Positions 8,183 to 18,469 of a stretch of DNA of 58,870 nt are shown piece after piece. The notes under the pieces were generated by a model that had not been told where the DNA came from, ran no database searches, and saw only the letters and a program-made list of their open reading frames with translations. Position numbers and translations under genes: made by a program. Source of the stretch: Rothia nasisuis (lineage in GTDB: Bacteria; Actinomycetota; Actinomycetes; Actinomycetales; Micrococcaceae); the NCBI RefSeq assembly GCF_928381405.1, contig NZ_CAKMSB010000014.1:1-58870 (forward strand), written 5' to 3'. The first letter of the stretch is position 1; each line of letters begins with the position of its first letter.

Positions 8183-8956
8183 CTAGTAGTCCCGCGTCCG
8201 GGCAATCGCGGCCGCTACCACCTGGCGGGGGAGCGCCCGCGAAGCGGCAACCGCAATCTTATAGGGCAGGGACGGCACCACCACTGGCCTGCCCGCATTA
8301 ACGGCAGCAATTGCCTGGCTGACTACCCGTTGCGGGGTCAGCCACAGGAAGGACGGTAAGGCAGGCTCCGCCTGCCCCATCGCGCTGTGAAACTCTGAGC
8401 GAGTCAGGCCGGGGCACACAGCCGTCACGTGGATGCCCCGCCCCGAGTACTGTAGGTGCGCCGATTCACTGACGACCACCAGAAAACGCTTAACTGCCGA
8501 ATAGGTGCCGCCGGGAGTAAAAGCGGCGACCGAGGCCACGTTAATAATTCGGCCCCGCCCGCGCGCTAGCATGGCCAGGATCGCCGCGTGCATCAGCTGT
8601 AGCGGAACCCGCGCTAGCACGTCAACCTGCTCTAGGTGCCGTTCCACGGGCGCGGCGTCAAAGGCCTTACCCAGCCCAAACCCGGCGTTGTTGACCAGGA
8701 TCTCTACCGGGTCTTCACTCTGACGGATACGCTCGGCCAGGGCATCGACGTCCGTGGGAAGCCGCAGGTCGGCGGGGAACACCTCAACTCGCACATCGTA
8801 CCGGGAACGCAAGGTCGCGGCCAAACTTTCGAGAGGTTCAAGCCGGCGGGCTGTGAGCACTAGGTTGTACCCTGCCTCAGCGTACTGCCGGGCGAACTCC
8901 GCCCCAATACCCGCCGAAGCACCGGTGATTAAAACACACGAAGAATCAACATTCAT
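8183..8956 (-). CDS. Short-chain dehydrogenase/reductase (classical SDR)
   Basis: A 257-residue Rossmann-fold oxidoreductase. It shows the cofactor motif TGASAGIG (residues 11-18), NNAG (about 90), the active-site Ser in NVASVAAF and the catalytic pair in YSAVK, followed by the PG motif (CPGLTRSEF). The Arg after the second strand (TARRL) favours NADP(H). It is closest in style to the DltE/YqjQ-like SDRs of unknown substrate. It is transcribed away from perM. No operon partner. Confidence 0.88.
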   Translation of the reverse strand: MNVDSSCVLITGASAGIGAEFARQYAEAGYNLVLTARRLEPLESLAATLRSRYDVRVEVFPADLRLPTDVDALAERIRQSEDPVEILVNNAGFGLGKAFDAAPVERHLEQVDVLARVPLQLMHAAILAMLARGRGRIINVASVAAFTPGGTYSAVKRFLVVVSESAHLQYSGRGIHVTAVCPGLTRSEFHSAMGQAEPALPSFLWLTPQRVVSQAIAAVNAGRPVVVPSLPYKIAVAASRALPRQVVAAAIARTRDY

Positions 8957-9072
8957 AGGCCCACCCTACACCCGCAGTGGGGAGAAAGTGGGGGTAATAT
9001 TCACCGCACTCACAGGGCACGCGCCCGCCCCCACCGGGCAGGTACCGGCGAAACGTGACATGATGAAAGACG

Positions 9073-10764
9073 ATGAATACCACCGCGCACCCCAAACGAT
9101 CCTTGCCCATGCCCCTGTGGCTCCAGGGCACCGTTGAGCTTGCCTTCGTGGCAGCGGGCTCCTACCTGGTTGTTGCCCTGCTCCTCGCGGCCGTCTGGTA
9201 TACCAACGGCTTTAACAGTGGCACCCTGGCCGAGGCCATGTCTGTTGCTGGGCACGTGTGGCTACTGGTTCACGGGGTGCCACTCACCATGAATATTCCC
9301 GAGCAGGGGGGCTTCTCAGCGATTTCGGGAACCATGAGCCTGGTTCCGCTGGGCCTGACTCTGATTCCTCTGGGCCTTAGCTACCGGTCGGGCCGTAGGC
9401 TGGCGCGCGCTAGTTATGAAGGGCAGTTCTGGCAGCCCCTGGTTGGCGGGCTCGTCGCCTATGCACTGGTTAGCGTTGGAGTCAGCCTGATTTCTGCGGG
9501 CGACTCCTTCAAAACTTCGCCGCTGCTTGCGGCCATTGCGCCCCTGTGGGTCATAGCGCTGGGCATTCTAGTGGGCGGGTACTCCGAGTCGCGTTCTCTA
9601 GCCGCCATGATCGGTGTGAACGCTGCTGACTGGGTTAAGAAGTTTAGCCAGTACTCGCGGTGGGCAGGGTCTTACGCCTGGGCGCTGGTGCGTGCGGCCT
9701 GGGTTAGTTTTCTGGCCTTTGTCGCCGGTGGGGCGCTCCTGCTCGTAGTTTCTCTAATCTGGCACTGGGCTGACATCATATCGCTCTACCAGACGCTCCA
9801 CGCCGGCGCGGTGGGCGGCCTGGCCCTGACTCTTTTGCAGCTGGGGCTACTGGTCAACCTGGTGGTCTACACCATGGCCTGGAGCTCGGGTGCGGGGTTC
9901 GCGCTCGGGGAGGGCACCAGCGTTGACCTGGCCGGTACCAACGTGGGGGTCATGCCGTCACTGCCGGTGCTGGGGGCGCTACCGCATGCCTCTGAACCCT
10001 GGGGGTACCTGGCCTTAGCTGTGCCGCTGGCCGCAGGTGCCCTGGGCGGCTGGTGGTTTTTCCGCGAGGGGGAGAACCATTTCGATGAATGGGTGAGCCT
10101 CAAAATCCGCTTCCGCTGGCTTTCGTGGCCGCTGTCTACCCTGGGGTTGGGGGCACTGACCCTGCTCCCCACCTTTCCTCTGGTAGCTCTGCTGGGCTGG
10201 GCCGCCAACGGCTCGCTGGGCCTGGGCCGCTTCACCGCAATAGGCCCTAACCCGCTCATATTCGGCCTTTTTTCGGCCGTCCTGCTAGCTGTGGGCACTA
10301 TGGTCGGGCTGGGTGCGGCGCACCTGCTGGTGCGCGATACGTCCGGGGAGTTAGAGCGGTTTGCCGCTGCTCCCACCGCTCGTCAGGCTAAGCGGGAGGC
10401 GCGTAGAAGGCGCGCGGCAGCTCATGCTAGTCTCACGGTTCAGCAGGACGCTGACGCCCCCGCTGCTGAGCAGGAAGCTGCCGGAGACGAGCAGGAGGCG
10501 GCGGAACCCGCGCCGGCTGACGCTGAACTCGGCGGCCATGCGGACACAGAGTTTAAAGAGAGCACAGAGGCTGGAGAGGGCACAGCGTCTGGAGAGAGCA
10601 CAGTGCCTGGGGATCCCGTAGCCACTTCGATACCCGGCTCCGACCCTGAACCCGAACCCACCTTCCGCCCGGTGGTCAAACGACCCAAGTCTTTACGCAC
10701 CCGCCGCGAAAATCGGCTTAAAGAACTAGCTGACCGGGCAGAGAACCCCGGCTCCCGCGACTAG
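9073..10764 (+). CDS. DUF6350 multi-pass membrane protein, PerM-like
   Basis: A 563-residue protein with about ten membrane segments in the first 430 residues and a charged Glu/Ala-rich cytoplasmic tail with a basic end (KRPKSLRTRRENRLKEL). In mycobacteria the matching gene, perM (Rv0955), precedes purN and purH and is linked to cell division and persistence; the same order is seen here with one minus-strand gene inserted. The family assignment rests on topology and synteny. The C-terminal 130 residues are low complexity, with repeated ESTxxGEGT-type units. The start ATG at 9073 has no strong ribosome site. Confidence 0.8.
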   Translation: MNTTAHPKRSLPMPLWLQGTVELAFVAAGSYLVVALLLAAVWYTNGFNSGTLAEAMSVAGHVWLLVHGVPLTMNIPEQGGFSAISGTMSLVPLGLTLIPLGLSYRSGRRLARASYEGQFWQPLVGGLVAYALVSVGVSLISAGDSFKTSPLLAAIAPLWVIALGILVGGYSESRSLAAMIGVNAADWVKKFSQYSRWAGSYAWALVRAAWVSFLAFVAGGALLLVVSLIWHWADIISLYQTLHAGAVGGLALTLLQLGLLVNLVVYTMAWSSGAGFALGEGTSVDLAGTNVGVMPSLPVLGALPHASEPWGYLALAVPLAAGALGGWWFFREGENHFDEWVSLKIRFRWLSWPLSTLGLGALTLLPTFPLVALLGWAANGSLGLGRFTAIGPNPLIFGLFSAVLLAVGTMVGLGAAHLLVRDTSGELERFAAAPTARQAKREARRRRAAAHASLTVQQDADAPAAEQEAAGDEQEAAEPAPADAELGGHADTEFKESTEAGEGTASGESTVPGDPVATSIPGSDPEPEPTFRPVVKRPKSLRTRRENRLKELADRAENPGSRD

Positions 10765-10774
10765 CGCACCGGCC

Positions 10775-10815
10775 CCGGGCGGCTCTGCACCATGTGCGTC
10801 AGAGATTCCGCCCGG
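10775..10815. terminator. Bidirectional hairpin between perM-like gene and the minus-strand gene
   Basis: ccgggcgg (10775-10782) pairs with ccgcccgg (10808-10815), with an inner ctctg/cagag stem. It lies between two converging genes and has no clear U-run. Confidence 0.55.
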
Positions 10816-10827
10816 CTCCTGGATGAA

Positions 10828-11241
10828 CTACTGCCCGAGTAGCTGCCTCATGAGCCCGTCGCTCATATCAGAGGTGCACTGCTGCTGGCGGCTGAGCGTC
10901 AGCGCCCGCTGCAGGCAGTCGGCGTAGGCTACGGTGGCATCAAAAAAGAGAAGCTGAACGCCGGCGGCAAAGCCCAGAAAAAGGGACCAGCCAACCACCA
11001 TAATCATCACAATAATTGAGAAGGCCGGGAACTTGGCCTTCGCCATTTTGACCAGAGTTATCAGGCCCACGGTAGCGGTGGCTAGTGCCAACACCAGTGT
11101 AGCTAGGGCACCCCAGCCGGGAAAAGCCGTGGAACCTACCGTCACCACTATGAGCAAGAAAGCGCACCTTGACCACACCTTAATACTCTCAAGGACGTGC
11201 TCTGGGCGGCTCGGCTGGGTAGGGTTCACGGTCTCAGACAT
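10828..11241 (-). CDS. Small two- to three-segment membrane protein, unknown
   Basis: A 137-residue protein beginning MSETVNPTQPSRPEHVLES. It has three hydrophobic stretches (CAFLLIVVTVGSTAFPGWGALATLVLALATATVGLITLV and FSIIVMIMVVGWSLFLGFAAGVQLLFF) and a short C-terminal domain with two cysteines (YADCLQRAL...QQQCTSD). I chose the ATG at 11241 because a ggtggtgg ribosome site precedes it and a longer frame would run into purN. It is divergent from purN, sharing a 68-bp region. I recognise no family. Confidence 0.7.
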   Translation of the reverse strand: MSETVNPTQPSRPEHVLESIKVWSRCAFLLIVVTVGSTAFPGWGALATLVLALATATVGLITLVKMAKAKFPAFSIIVMIMVVGWSLFLGFAAGVQLLFFDATVAYADCLQRALTLSRQQQCTSDMSDGLMRQLLGQ

Positions 11242-11294
11242 ATCCACCACCTTACCCGCCGTGAGATGCCTTCTGCCACCGGCTGACCCGGTGC

Positions 11295-11312
11295 TATACA
11301 CTGGGGTATATG
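11295..11312 (+). promoter_or_regulatory. Candidate -10 element and leaderless start of purN
   Basis: A TATACA hexamer (11295-11300) ends 9 bp before the purN ATG (11310). Transcription would begin within a few bases of the start codon, and no properly spaced ribosome site is present (only gggg directly before the ATG). This fits a leaderless mRNA, common in actinobacteria. Confidence 0.45.
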
Positions 11313-11888
11313 CGCATTGTGGTGATGGTGTCAGGCTCTGGCACAAACTTGCAGTCAATTCTCGATTCAATCTCAGCAGGTCAGTTGCACGCAACCGTAG
11401 TGGCCGTGGGCGCCAACAAGCCCTGCCTCGGCCTGGAGCGGGCAGAAGCTGCCGGTATCGAAACCTTTCTGGTTGAACCTAAAAATTATCGGAGTCGAGA
11501 GGCCTGGAATCGGGCCCTTGAAGAGCAACTTGCCGGCTACGGCGCCGACTACATCGTCTTTGCGGGCTTCATGCGCATTGTAGATGCCCAGCTGGTTGAC
11601 CGCTTTGCGAACCGCATTATTAACACCCACCCGGCCCTCCTTCCCTCCTTCCCCGGTGCCCACGGTGTGCGCGACGCCCTAGAATACGGGGTGAAAGTTA
11701 CCGGCCTGACCGTGCACCTGGTGGATTCTGGAGTCGATACCGGCCCGATTCTGGCCCAGGCTGCCGTCGAGGTGCTCGACGGCGACACCGAAGAGACCCT
11801 GCATGAGCGCATCAAGGTCAAAGAGCGGGCGCTCCTAGTGCAAACCATTGCAGATATGGCCAGCACGCTTCAAAGTCAGAACGCCTGA
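11310..11888 (+). CDS. purN: Phosphoribosylglycinamide formyltransferase
   Basis: A 192-residue enzyme that transfers the formyl group of 10-formyl-THF to GAR in step 3 of purine synthesis. Seen: the N-terminal GSGTNLQ phosphate loop, the FAGFMRI and [15 protein letters not shown] motifs with the catalytic Asn and His, and [11 protein letters not shown] with the catalytic Asp. Length is normal. It is followed by purH after 125 bp. It needs the folate cofactor that glyA and folD, a few kb downstream, help to make. Confidence 0.95.
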   Translation: MRIVVMVSGSGTNLQSILDSISAGQLHATVVAVGANKPCLGLERAEAAGIETFLVEPKNYRSREAWNRALEEQLAGYGADYIVFAGFMRIVDAQLVDRFANRIINTHPALLPSFPGAHGVRDALEYGVKVTGLTVHLVDSGVDTGPILAQAAVEVLDGDTEETLHERIKVKERALLVQTIADMASTLQSQNA

Positions 11889-12013
11889 CCCGAAGGTTTA
11901 GCCCCGATGACGGGCTGGGCCCAGGGTCGGGGCCCCACAAAACGACTCACAATCCCACGCAACCACCTGCTGAGCCGGGCCAACCCCGGCAGCACACGAA
12001 ACGGAGAAAACCT

Positions 12014-13621
<1,608 letters not shown>

Positions 13622-13635
13622 AGGCCCTGCGCCTT

Positions 13636-13683
13636 CGAAAGTGCCTGTTTCTGCCGAAAACACCGGAGAAACAGGCACTTTCG
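13636..13683. repeat. Long A/T-cored intergenic hairpin (family member 2)
   Basis: A perfect 17-bp stem (13636-13652 with 13667-13683; core gtgcctgtttct) around a 14-nt loop. It is placed between the converging purH and VWA genes. It shares core bases with the hairpins at 8053 and 55887. Confidence 0.75.
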
Positions 13684-13719
13684 GTTGTGAGCCCCGAGGC
13701 TATGCCTGGGGCCTGCGTT

Positions 13720-15426
13720 TCACAGCTGGGGCGCGCTGGCACTACCGGAGATACCGGTGAGAGCCTCAATGAAAATACGCTGAATATCGGCGGGTGAGTT
13801 GGCGCGGTGGGCCTCACCGCCGACGCCGTGGGCGATAGAGTTCAGTAGCTCCATATGAGCGTCATCAGAGATACCGATAAGAATGATAAAAACGGGGCGA
13901 TCCGGATTCTGCTGCTGCTGGATGCGGGCAATAAGGTCTTCCTGGCTGGTGCCCCCGGTGAAGTTCTCACCGTCAGTCAGCATGATGACGCCGTTGACGG
14001 CACCGGGTTGATAGTTGGCTGTGGCGGCTTTAAAGGCAGAGAGCAGGGTGGCATTGAGGTCGGTGACGCTGTTGGGTTCCACGCTACTTGCGATAGAGAT
14101 TCCCGTCTCTTGAAGAATCTCCCGCTGGGTTTTACCGTCAACGGTTTCCTCTAGGCCGCGCACGGGGACGAGCTCCCGGTAGCTGGCGGAGCTACCGTCG
14201 GGCTGGGCAGCTTTAGGTGAGGACTTCCAAAGACCTATAGAGTCGCGGGCGGGGAAGAGCTGGGAGCCTGCCAGGGCTGACTCGATGGTCAGCTCCATGC
14301 GGTTTTTGCCGCTTCCTGCGACGGGGGTGAGCATGGAGCCCGAGGAGTCGATGACAACCAGGGCGTTGAAAGGCGCGGACTGGAGGGAGTAGAGGTTCCA
14401 GATCTGGGTGAGGAAGCCTTGATTGCTGGGGGTGAGGGCGGTGTAGGCTCCTAGGCCGTGCTCGTTGCCGAGGTTTTGGCCGTCTGCGGGTCGTAAGCCC
14501 ACGTGAGCAAGGGCTGCGCGGCCCTCCTCCGAATCCATGAAGTCGATAATGTGTAGGGCTGCTGTATCGATGGTGGTGTTGTTACTGTTGCTCCTGGTTT
14601 GGTAGAGGGGGTAGTCGAGGGTGAAGGAGCTCCGGCCGGGGAATGTAGCGGTCAGCCCGGAACCGGGGTGAGCAGAGGTGTAGGAGACGTAGTCTGCTTC
14701 GGTGACGAAAGCGGCTTTTTTGGTGCCCTTGTCAACGTCAGTGAGGAGTTGGTTGGCGTTCTGTATAGCTTCGGTGGCGCCGACGGATTGGGCGCGCGCG
14801 GCGGTGCCTAGAGTTAGATCTTCGAGAGTGATGGTGCCTGCAGAAGCCTCGGCTACACCGCCCATGAGAGCCGCAAAGGCTGCGGAATCTTCTCTGGGGT
14901 CGCCCATAGAGACGGTTTCACTCGCCTTGAGGGCGTCAAGCCAGGTGAGGTGAGTGAATTCGGTTTCAGAGGCAAGGACGCAGGGGGTTGAGGCCAGCGA
15001 TTCGGCCAGGGGGGCGAGGCTGATACTGGCTTCGTCCATGGCAAGTTGGGCGCGTACGGTGGAGTCAGGAATCCAGAGGTTGGTAGTTACGGCACCTTCT
15101 GCTGATTCGCTCACAATGTCTTGGGCGGTCTTGCTGGTAACAAGGTTGAGGGTGATGCATGTGTCGGCGTTGACAGGCATGGTTTTGAGTGCTGCCGCCA
15201 TGGGCTCAGTGGTGGCTACGGTGACGGTCTGTGTGGTGGAGCAGTTCGCGGGTATGGTGGGGACGCTAGCGGCGTCTTGGGGGTTGCCGGCGAGGTGCTG
15301 GTAGGTGAGTGTGCCACCGAAGAGCAGAATGAGAGTAGCTGCGCCAGTGGCAACCCACTTTCGGGCGTCCTTTTTCCGCTGTTCGAGGCGTTCTTGGCGG
15401 CGTGTTTTGGGGGCGGTGATAGACAT
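13720..15426 (-). CDS. Membrane-anchored VWA-domain protein with substrate-binding-like N-terminal part
   Basis: A 568-residue protein. A basic N-terminus (RRQERLEQRKKDARK) is followed by one membrane segment (about 29-46), so the rest lies outside the cell. Residues about 65-345 resemble an extracellular solute-binding domain (LNLVTSKTAQDIV, YPLYQTRS, IIDFMDSEEGRAAL). From about 350 there is a von Willebrand A domain with a complete MIDAS (DSSGSM near 359, a Thr in the middle and LTDGEN). Such fusions occur across actinobacteria with no settled role; metal-dependent protein binding is likely. It is monocistronic, converging on purH. Confidence 0.8.
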   Translation of the reverse strand: MSITAPKTRRQERLEQRKKDARKWVATGAATLILLFGGTLTYQHLAGNPQDAASVPTIPANCSTTQTVTVATTEPMAAALKTMPVNADTCITLNLVTSKTAQDIVSESAEGAVTTNLWIPDSTVRAQLAMDEASISLAPLAESLASTPCVLASETEFTHLTWLDALKASETVSMGDPREDSAAFAALMGGVAEASAGTITLEDLTLGTAARAQSVGATEAIQNANQLLTDVDKGTKKAAFVTEADYVSYTSAHPGSGLTATFPGRSSFTLDYPLYQTRSNSNNTTIDTAALHIIDFMDSEEGRAALAHVGLRPADGQNLGNEHGLGAYTALTPSNQGFLTQIWNLYSLQSAPFNALVVIDSSGSMLTPVAGSGKNRMELTIESALAGSQLFPARDSIGLWKSSPKAAQPDGSSASYRELVPVRGLEETVDGKTQREILQETGISIASSVEPNSVTDLNATLLSAFKAATANYQPGAVNGVIMLTDGENFTGGTSQEDLIARIQQQQNPDRPVFIILIGISDDAHMELLNSIAHGVGGEAHRANSPADIQRIFIEALTGISGSASAPQL

Positions 15427-15830
15427 GGGGTGGCGCTTCTTCCCTAGTGCGATGGGGTGCTCAGTGTGAGCGGTTACACCCGGTGTGTTTCGGGCGCTCG
15501 TAACTGGGGGAGGGCGGCCCGTTTAACGTTTTTAGTTTAGCAGGAAAGTTTATGGGGTGAGAGGGGGCTGGTAGAATGCTTCTGCTTGGCCCGGTAGGGC
15601 CTGGGCAAATGCTCTCATTAACCCGGTTGCGGCCAGAAAATGTCTCAAAGTGACAGCCACATACGGTGTGAGGCAGTGGCTTCCCCTACACTTAAAGAGA
15701 TGAGAGCCGCTGTGCCCCTGCGCCAGATGGCTCCTTCAGCGTCACGTGCTCTTCTGTAACCCTCATACAGAGCCCTCGCTCATTTCTGAGCGCAGAAGAA
15801 ACTGATCCACCAAAATTTATAGGAAGCGGC
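15427..15830 (+). promoter_or_regulatory. 404-bp gene-free region with the promoter and long leader of glyA
   Basis: No ORF of note. A possible promoter is TTTATG (15549-15554) - 17 bp - TAGAAT (15572-15577), which gives a leader of about 250 nt before glyA. The leader can form several hairpins: ggccc/gggcc near 15590, gccac/gtggc around 15648-15672, and cgctca/tgagcg (15777-15792). No U-run terminator is clear. I do not recognise a known riboswitch consensus, but the length and pairing suggest control at the RNA level. The left 100 bp also hold the VWA gene promoter. Confidence 0.4.
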
Positions 15831-17114
15831 ATGACCAACCTTTCACCCAACGTCACCAACCTGCCCCTGGCCGAGGTAGACCCCGAGGTCGCTGAAGCTA
15901 TCCAGCACGAGCAGGAACGCCAGCAGAACACCCTCGAAATGATTGCTTCAGAGAACTTCGCCCCCCGCGCAGTTCTTGAAGCTCAGGGCTCTGTTCTGAC
16001 CAACAAGTACGCCGAGGGCTACCCCGGCCGCCGCTACTACGGCGGCTGCGAATTTGTTGACGTGGTGGAGCAGCTGGCTATCGACCGCGCCAAGGCCCTC
16101 TTCGGTGCCGACCACGCTAACGTGCAGCCCCACTCCGGCGCCCAGGCTAACAACGCTGTCATGCATGCCCTGCTGACTCCCGGCGACAAGATTATGGGCC
16201 TCTCCCTGGCTCACGGTGGTCACCTGACTCACGGTATGAAGCTCAATGTTTCGGGCAAGCTCTACGAGGTTGTTGCCTACGGTGTGGATGAAGAAACCGG
16301 CCGCGTGAATATGGACGAGGTACGCGAGCTGGCCCTTGCAGAGAAGCCTAAGGTCATAATCGCCGGCTGGTCTGCCTACACCCGCCAGCTGGATTTTGCT
16401 TCCTTCCGCGAGATTGCAGATGAGGTTGGTGCCTACCTGTGGGTCGATATGGCCCACTTCGCTGGTCTGGTAGCAGCTGGCCTGCACCCCAACCCCGTCC
16501 CCCACGCCCACGTGGTGTCCTCCACCGTCCACAAGACCCTGGGTGGCCCCCGTTCCGGCTTTATTCTCTGCGTTGAGGATTTGAAGAAGAAGATTGACTC
16601 AGCTGTCTTCCCCGGCCAGCAGGGCGGCCCCCTCATGCACGCTATTGCAGGTAAGGCTACCGCCTTCAAGATCGCTGGCTCTGACCTCTTTAAGGACCGC
16701 CAGGCCCGCACTCTGGAAGGCGCCAAGATTCTGGCTGACCGCCTCAACCAGTCCGATATGGCAGAGGCCGGTGTTAAGGTTATCTCCGGCGGCACAGACG
16801 TGCACCTGGTCCTGGTTGACCTTCGTGACTCAGAAATCAACGGCCGCGAGGCAGAAGACCTGCTGCACGAGGCCGGTATCACCGTCAACCGCAACGCCGT
16901 GCCCAACGACCCCCGCCCGCCCATGGTCACCTCCGGCCTGCGTATCGGCACCCCAGCCCTGGCAACCCGCGGCTTCGATACAGCCGCCTTTACCGAGGTT
17001 GCTGACATCATCGCTGAAACCCTCAAGCCCGGCGTGGACGTTGCCGCCCAGCGGGCCCGCGTCACCGCCCTGTGCGAGAAGTTCCCCCTCTACTCGGGTA
17101 TTGAGGAGTGGTAG
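15831..17114 (+). CDS. glyA: Serine hydroxymethyltransferase
   Basis: A 427-residue PLP enzyme that converts serine and THF to glycine and 5,10-methylene-THF. Seen: [47 protein letters not shown], and the PLP lysine in [14 protein letters not shown] (about residue 235), then PGQQGGP. Length is typical. The ATG has aggaagcggc upstream. The stop lies next to the folD start, so the two are co-transcribed and supply one-carbon units. Confidence 0.97.
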   Translation: MTNLSPNVTNLPLAEVDPEVAEAIQHEQERQQNTLEMIASENFAPRAVLEAQGSVLTNKYAEGYPGRRYYGGCEFVDVVEQLAIDRAKALFGADHANVQPHSGAQANNAVMHALLTPGDKIMGLSLAHGGHLTHGMKLNVSGKLYEVVAYGVDEETGRVNMDEVRELALAEKPKVIIAGWSAYTRQLDFASFREIADEVGAYLWVDMAHFAGLVAAGLHPNPVPHAHVVSSTVHKTLGGPRSGFILCVEDLKKKIDSAVFPGQQGGPLMHAIAGKATAFKIAGSDLFKDRQARTLEGAKILADRLNQSDMAEAGVKVISGGTDVHLVLVDLRDSEINGREAEDLLHEAGITVNRNAVPNDPRPPMVTSGLRIGTPALATRGFDTAAFTEVADIIAETLKPGVDVAAQRARVTALCEKFPLYSGIEEW

Positions 17115-17116
17115 AG

Positions 17117-18004
17117 GTGCCACAGATTCTTGACGGTACAGCAACCGCTGCCCAGATTAAGAGTGAACTGGCCGAGCGGGTTACCAGGCTCAAGGAGCAG
17201 GGAATCACCCCGGGCCTGGCGACCGTGCTGGTGGGCGATGACCCGGCCTCCCGCTCCTACGTGGGCGGTAAGCACCGCGACTGCGCTGAGGTTGGTATTG
17301 CCTCCATCAAGGTGGAGCTGCCCGAGACCGTCAGCCAGGAAGAGCTTGAAGCTGAGCTGGTCAAGCTCAACAACGACCCGGCCTGCACCGGCTACATTGT
17401 GCAGCTGCCCCTGCCCAAGCACATTGACACCCACCGGGTTCTTGAGCAGATTGCCCCCGAGAAGGACGCCGACGGCCTGCACCCCATGAACCTGGGCCGC
17501 CTCGTCCTCAACGTGGGTGAGCCCCTGAACTCGCCCCTGCCCTGTACCCCTAACGGTGTGATCGAGCTGGTGGAACGGCACGGGCTCTCCTGGAAGGGTA
17601 AGAAGGTTGCTGTGCTGGGCCGCGGTATCACCGTGGGCCGCCCCCTGGGCCTGCTGCTGACCCGCAAGGACGTCAACTCCACCGCCACCCTGGTGCACAC
17701 CGGCACCAGCGATGTGGATGCCGCCCTGCGCGATGCCGATGTGATTGTTGCGGCGGTGGGTGTTCCCCACGCTGTGAAGGCGGATCAGGTTAAGGACGGC
17801 GCAATCCTGCTGGACGTGGGTGTTTCCCGTATTGAGGACCCCGAGACCGGTAAGAAGCGCCTGACCGGTGATATTTCCCCCGAGGCTGTCGCTAAGGCGA
17901 GCTGGTACTCACCCAACCCCGGCGGTGTGGGTCCCATGACCAGGGCAATGCTGCTGGTGAATGTGGTGGAGGCAGCCGAGCGCACGGCAGCTCAGGGCAG
18001 CTAA
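17117..18004 (+). CDS. folD: Methylene-THF dehydrogenase / cyclohydrolase
   Basis: A protein of about 295 residues that interconverts methylene-, methenyl- and 10-formyl-THF. Seen: the catalytic Lys region [63 protein letters not shown] (NADP site) and [12 protein letters not shown]. The start is GTG at 17117, because gaggag (17103-17108) sits 8 nt before it; GTG at 17108 would overlap glyA further and has no usable site. Its product feeds PurN and PurH. Confidence 0.95.
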   Translation: MPQILDGTATAAQIKSELAERVTRLKEQGITPGLATVLVGDDPASRSYVGGKHRDCAEVGIASIKVELPETVSQEELEAELVKLNNDPACTGYIVQLPLPKHIDTHRVLEQIAPEKDADGLHPMNLGRLVLNVGEPLNSPLPCTPNGVIELVERHGLSWKGKKVAVLGRGITVGRPLGLLLTRKDVNSTATLVHTGTSDVDAALRDADVIVAAVGVPHAVKADQVKDGAILLDVGVSRIEDPETGKKRLTGDISPEAVAKASWYSPNPGGVGPMTRAMLLVNVVEAAERTAAQGS

Positions 18005-18142
18005 AGCTACCAAGAAAAGGGTGCCCACCCCGTTTCGCAGAGTTTACAAGGGCGGTTCACACCAACCTCGGACAATAGGCAGGTATGTGCCGCCTCTGCC
18101 GGTATAGTAGTTATCCCTTATGTATAAGTCTCTACGAATAAC
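18005..18142. other. Intergenic stretch after folD
   Basis: No gene and no clear terminator are seen. Base composition drops from GC-rich towards the AT-rich island that begins here. Confidence 0.4.
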
Positions 18143-18315
18143 GAGGCTTATTCAAAAGGTTCAGAAAGAGCACCGCGGACGAATGCCCGCCTGCTAACCC
18201 TACGCCCTGGTTCGCTAGCGCTCACAAGGGCGATTCATGCCAGCCCCAAAGCCAGCAGGCGGGGGCTACGCCCGCTCTGCTCGGCACGGGTGTCACTACT
18301 TTTGGATAAGCCTCA
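18143..18315. mobile_element. MITE-like element with 16-bp terminal inverted repeats
   Basis: gaggcttattcaaaag (18143-18158) and cttttggataagcctc (18299-18314) are inverted copies with one mismatch, enclosing about 140 bp with no ORF. The same ends occur at 19896 and 21937. Its interior (gaaagagcacc.cggacg..gcccgcctg) is related to 21954-22074. A non-autonomous element mobilised by the transposase of the related IS is the simplest reading. Confidence 0.6.
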
Positions 18316-18469
18316 ATATTTAAATATTTTCACAGTTATTATTCTATAGAATATTTAATATAGTTTGCTCTTATGTGAGATTGTAGTGTATCTTGGAAAA
18401 CGTTTAGAGCTTGTTTAATTTCTTAAATCAAGAGCGATTTTTCCAGGAACACAAGTTAGGTAGGAGCAT

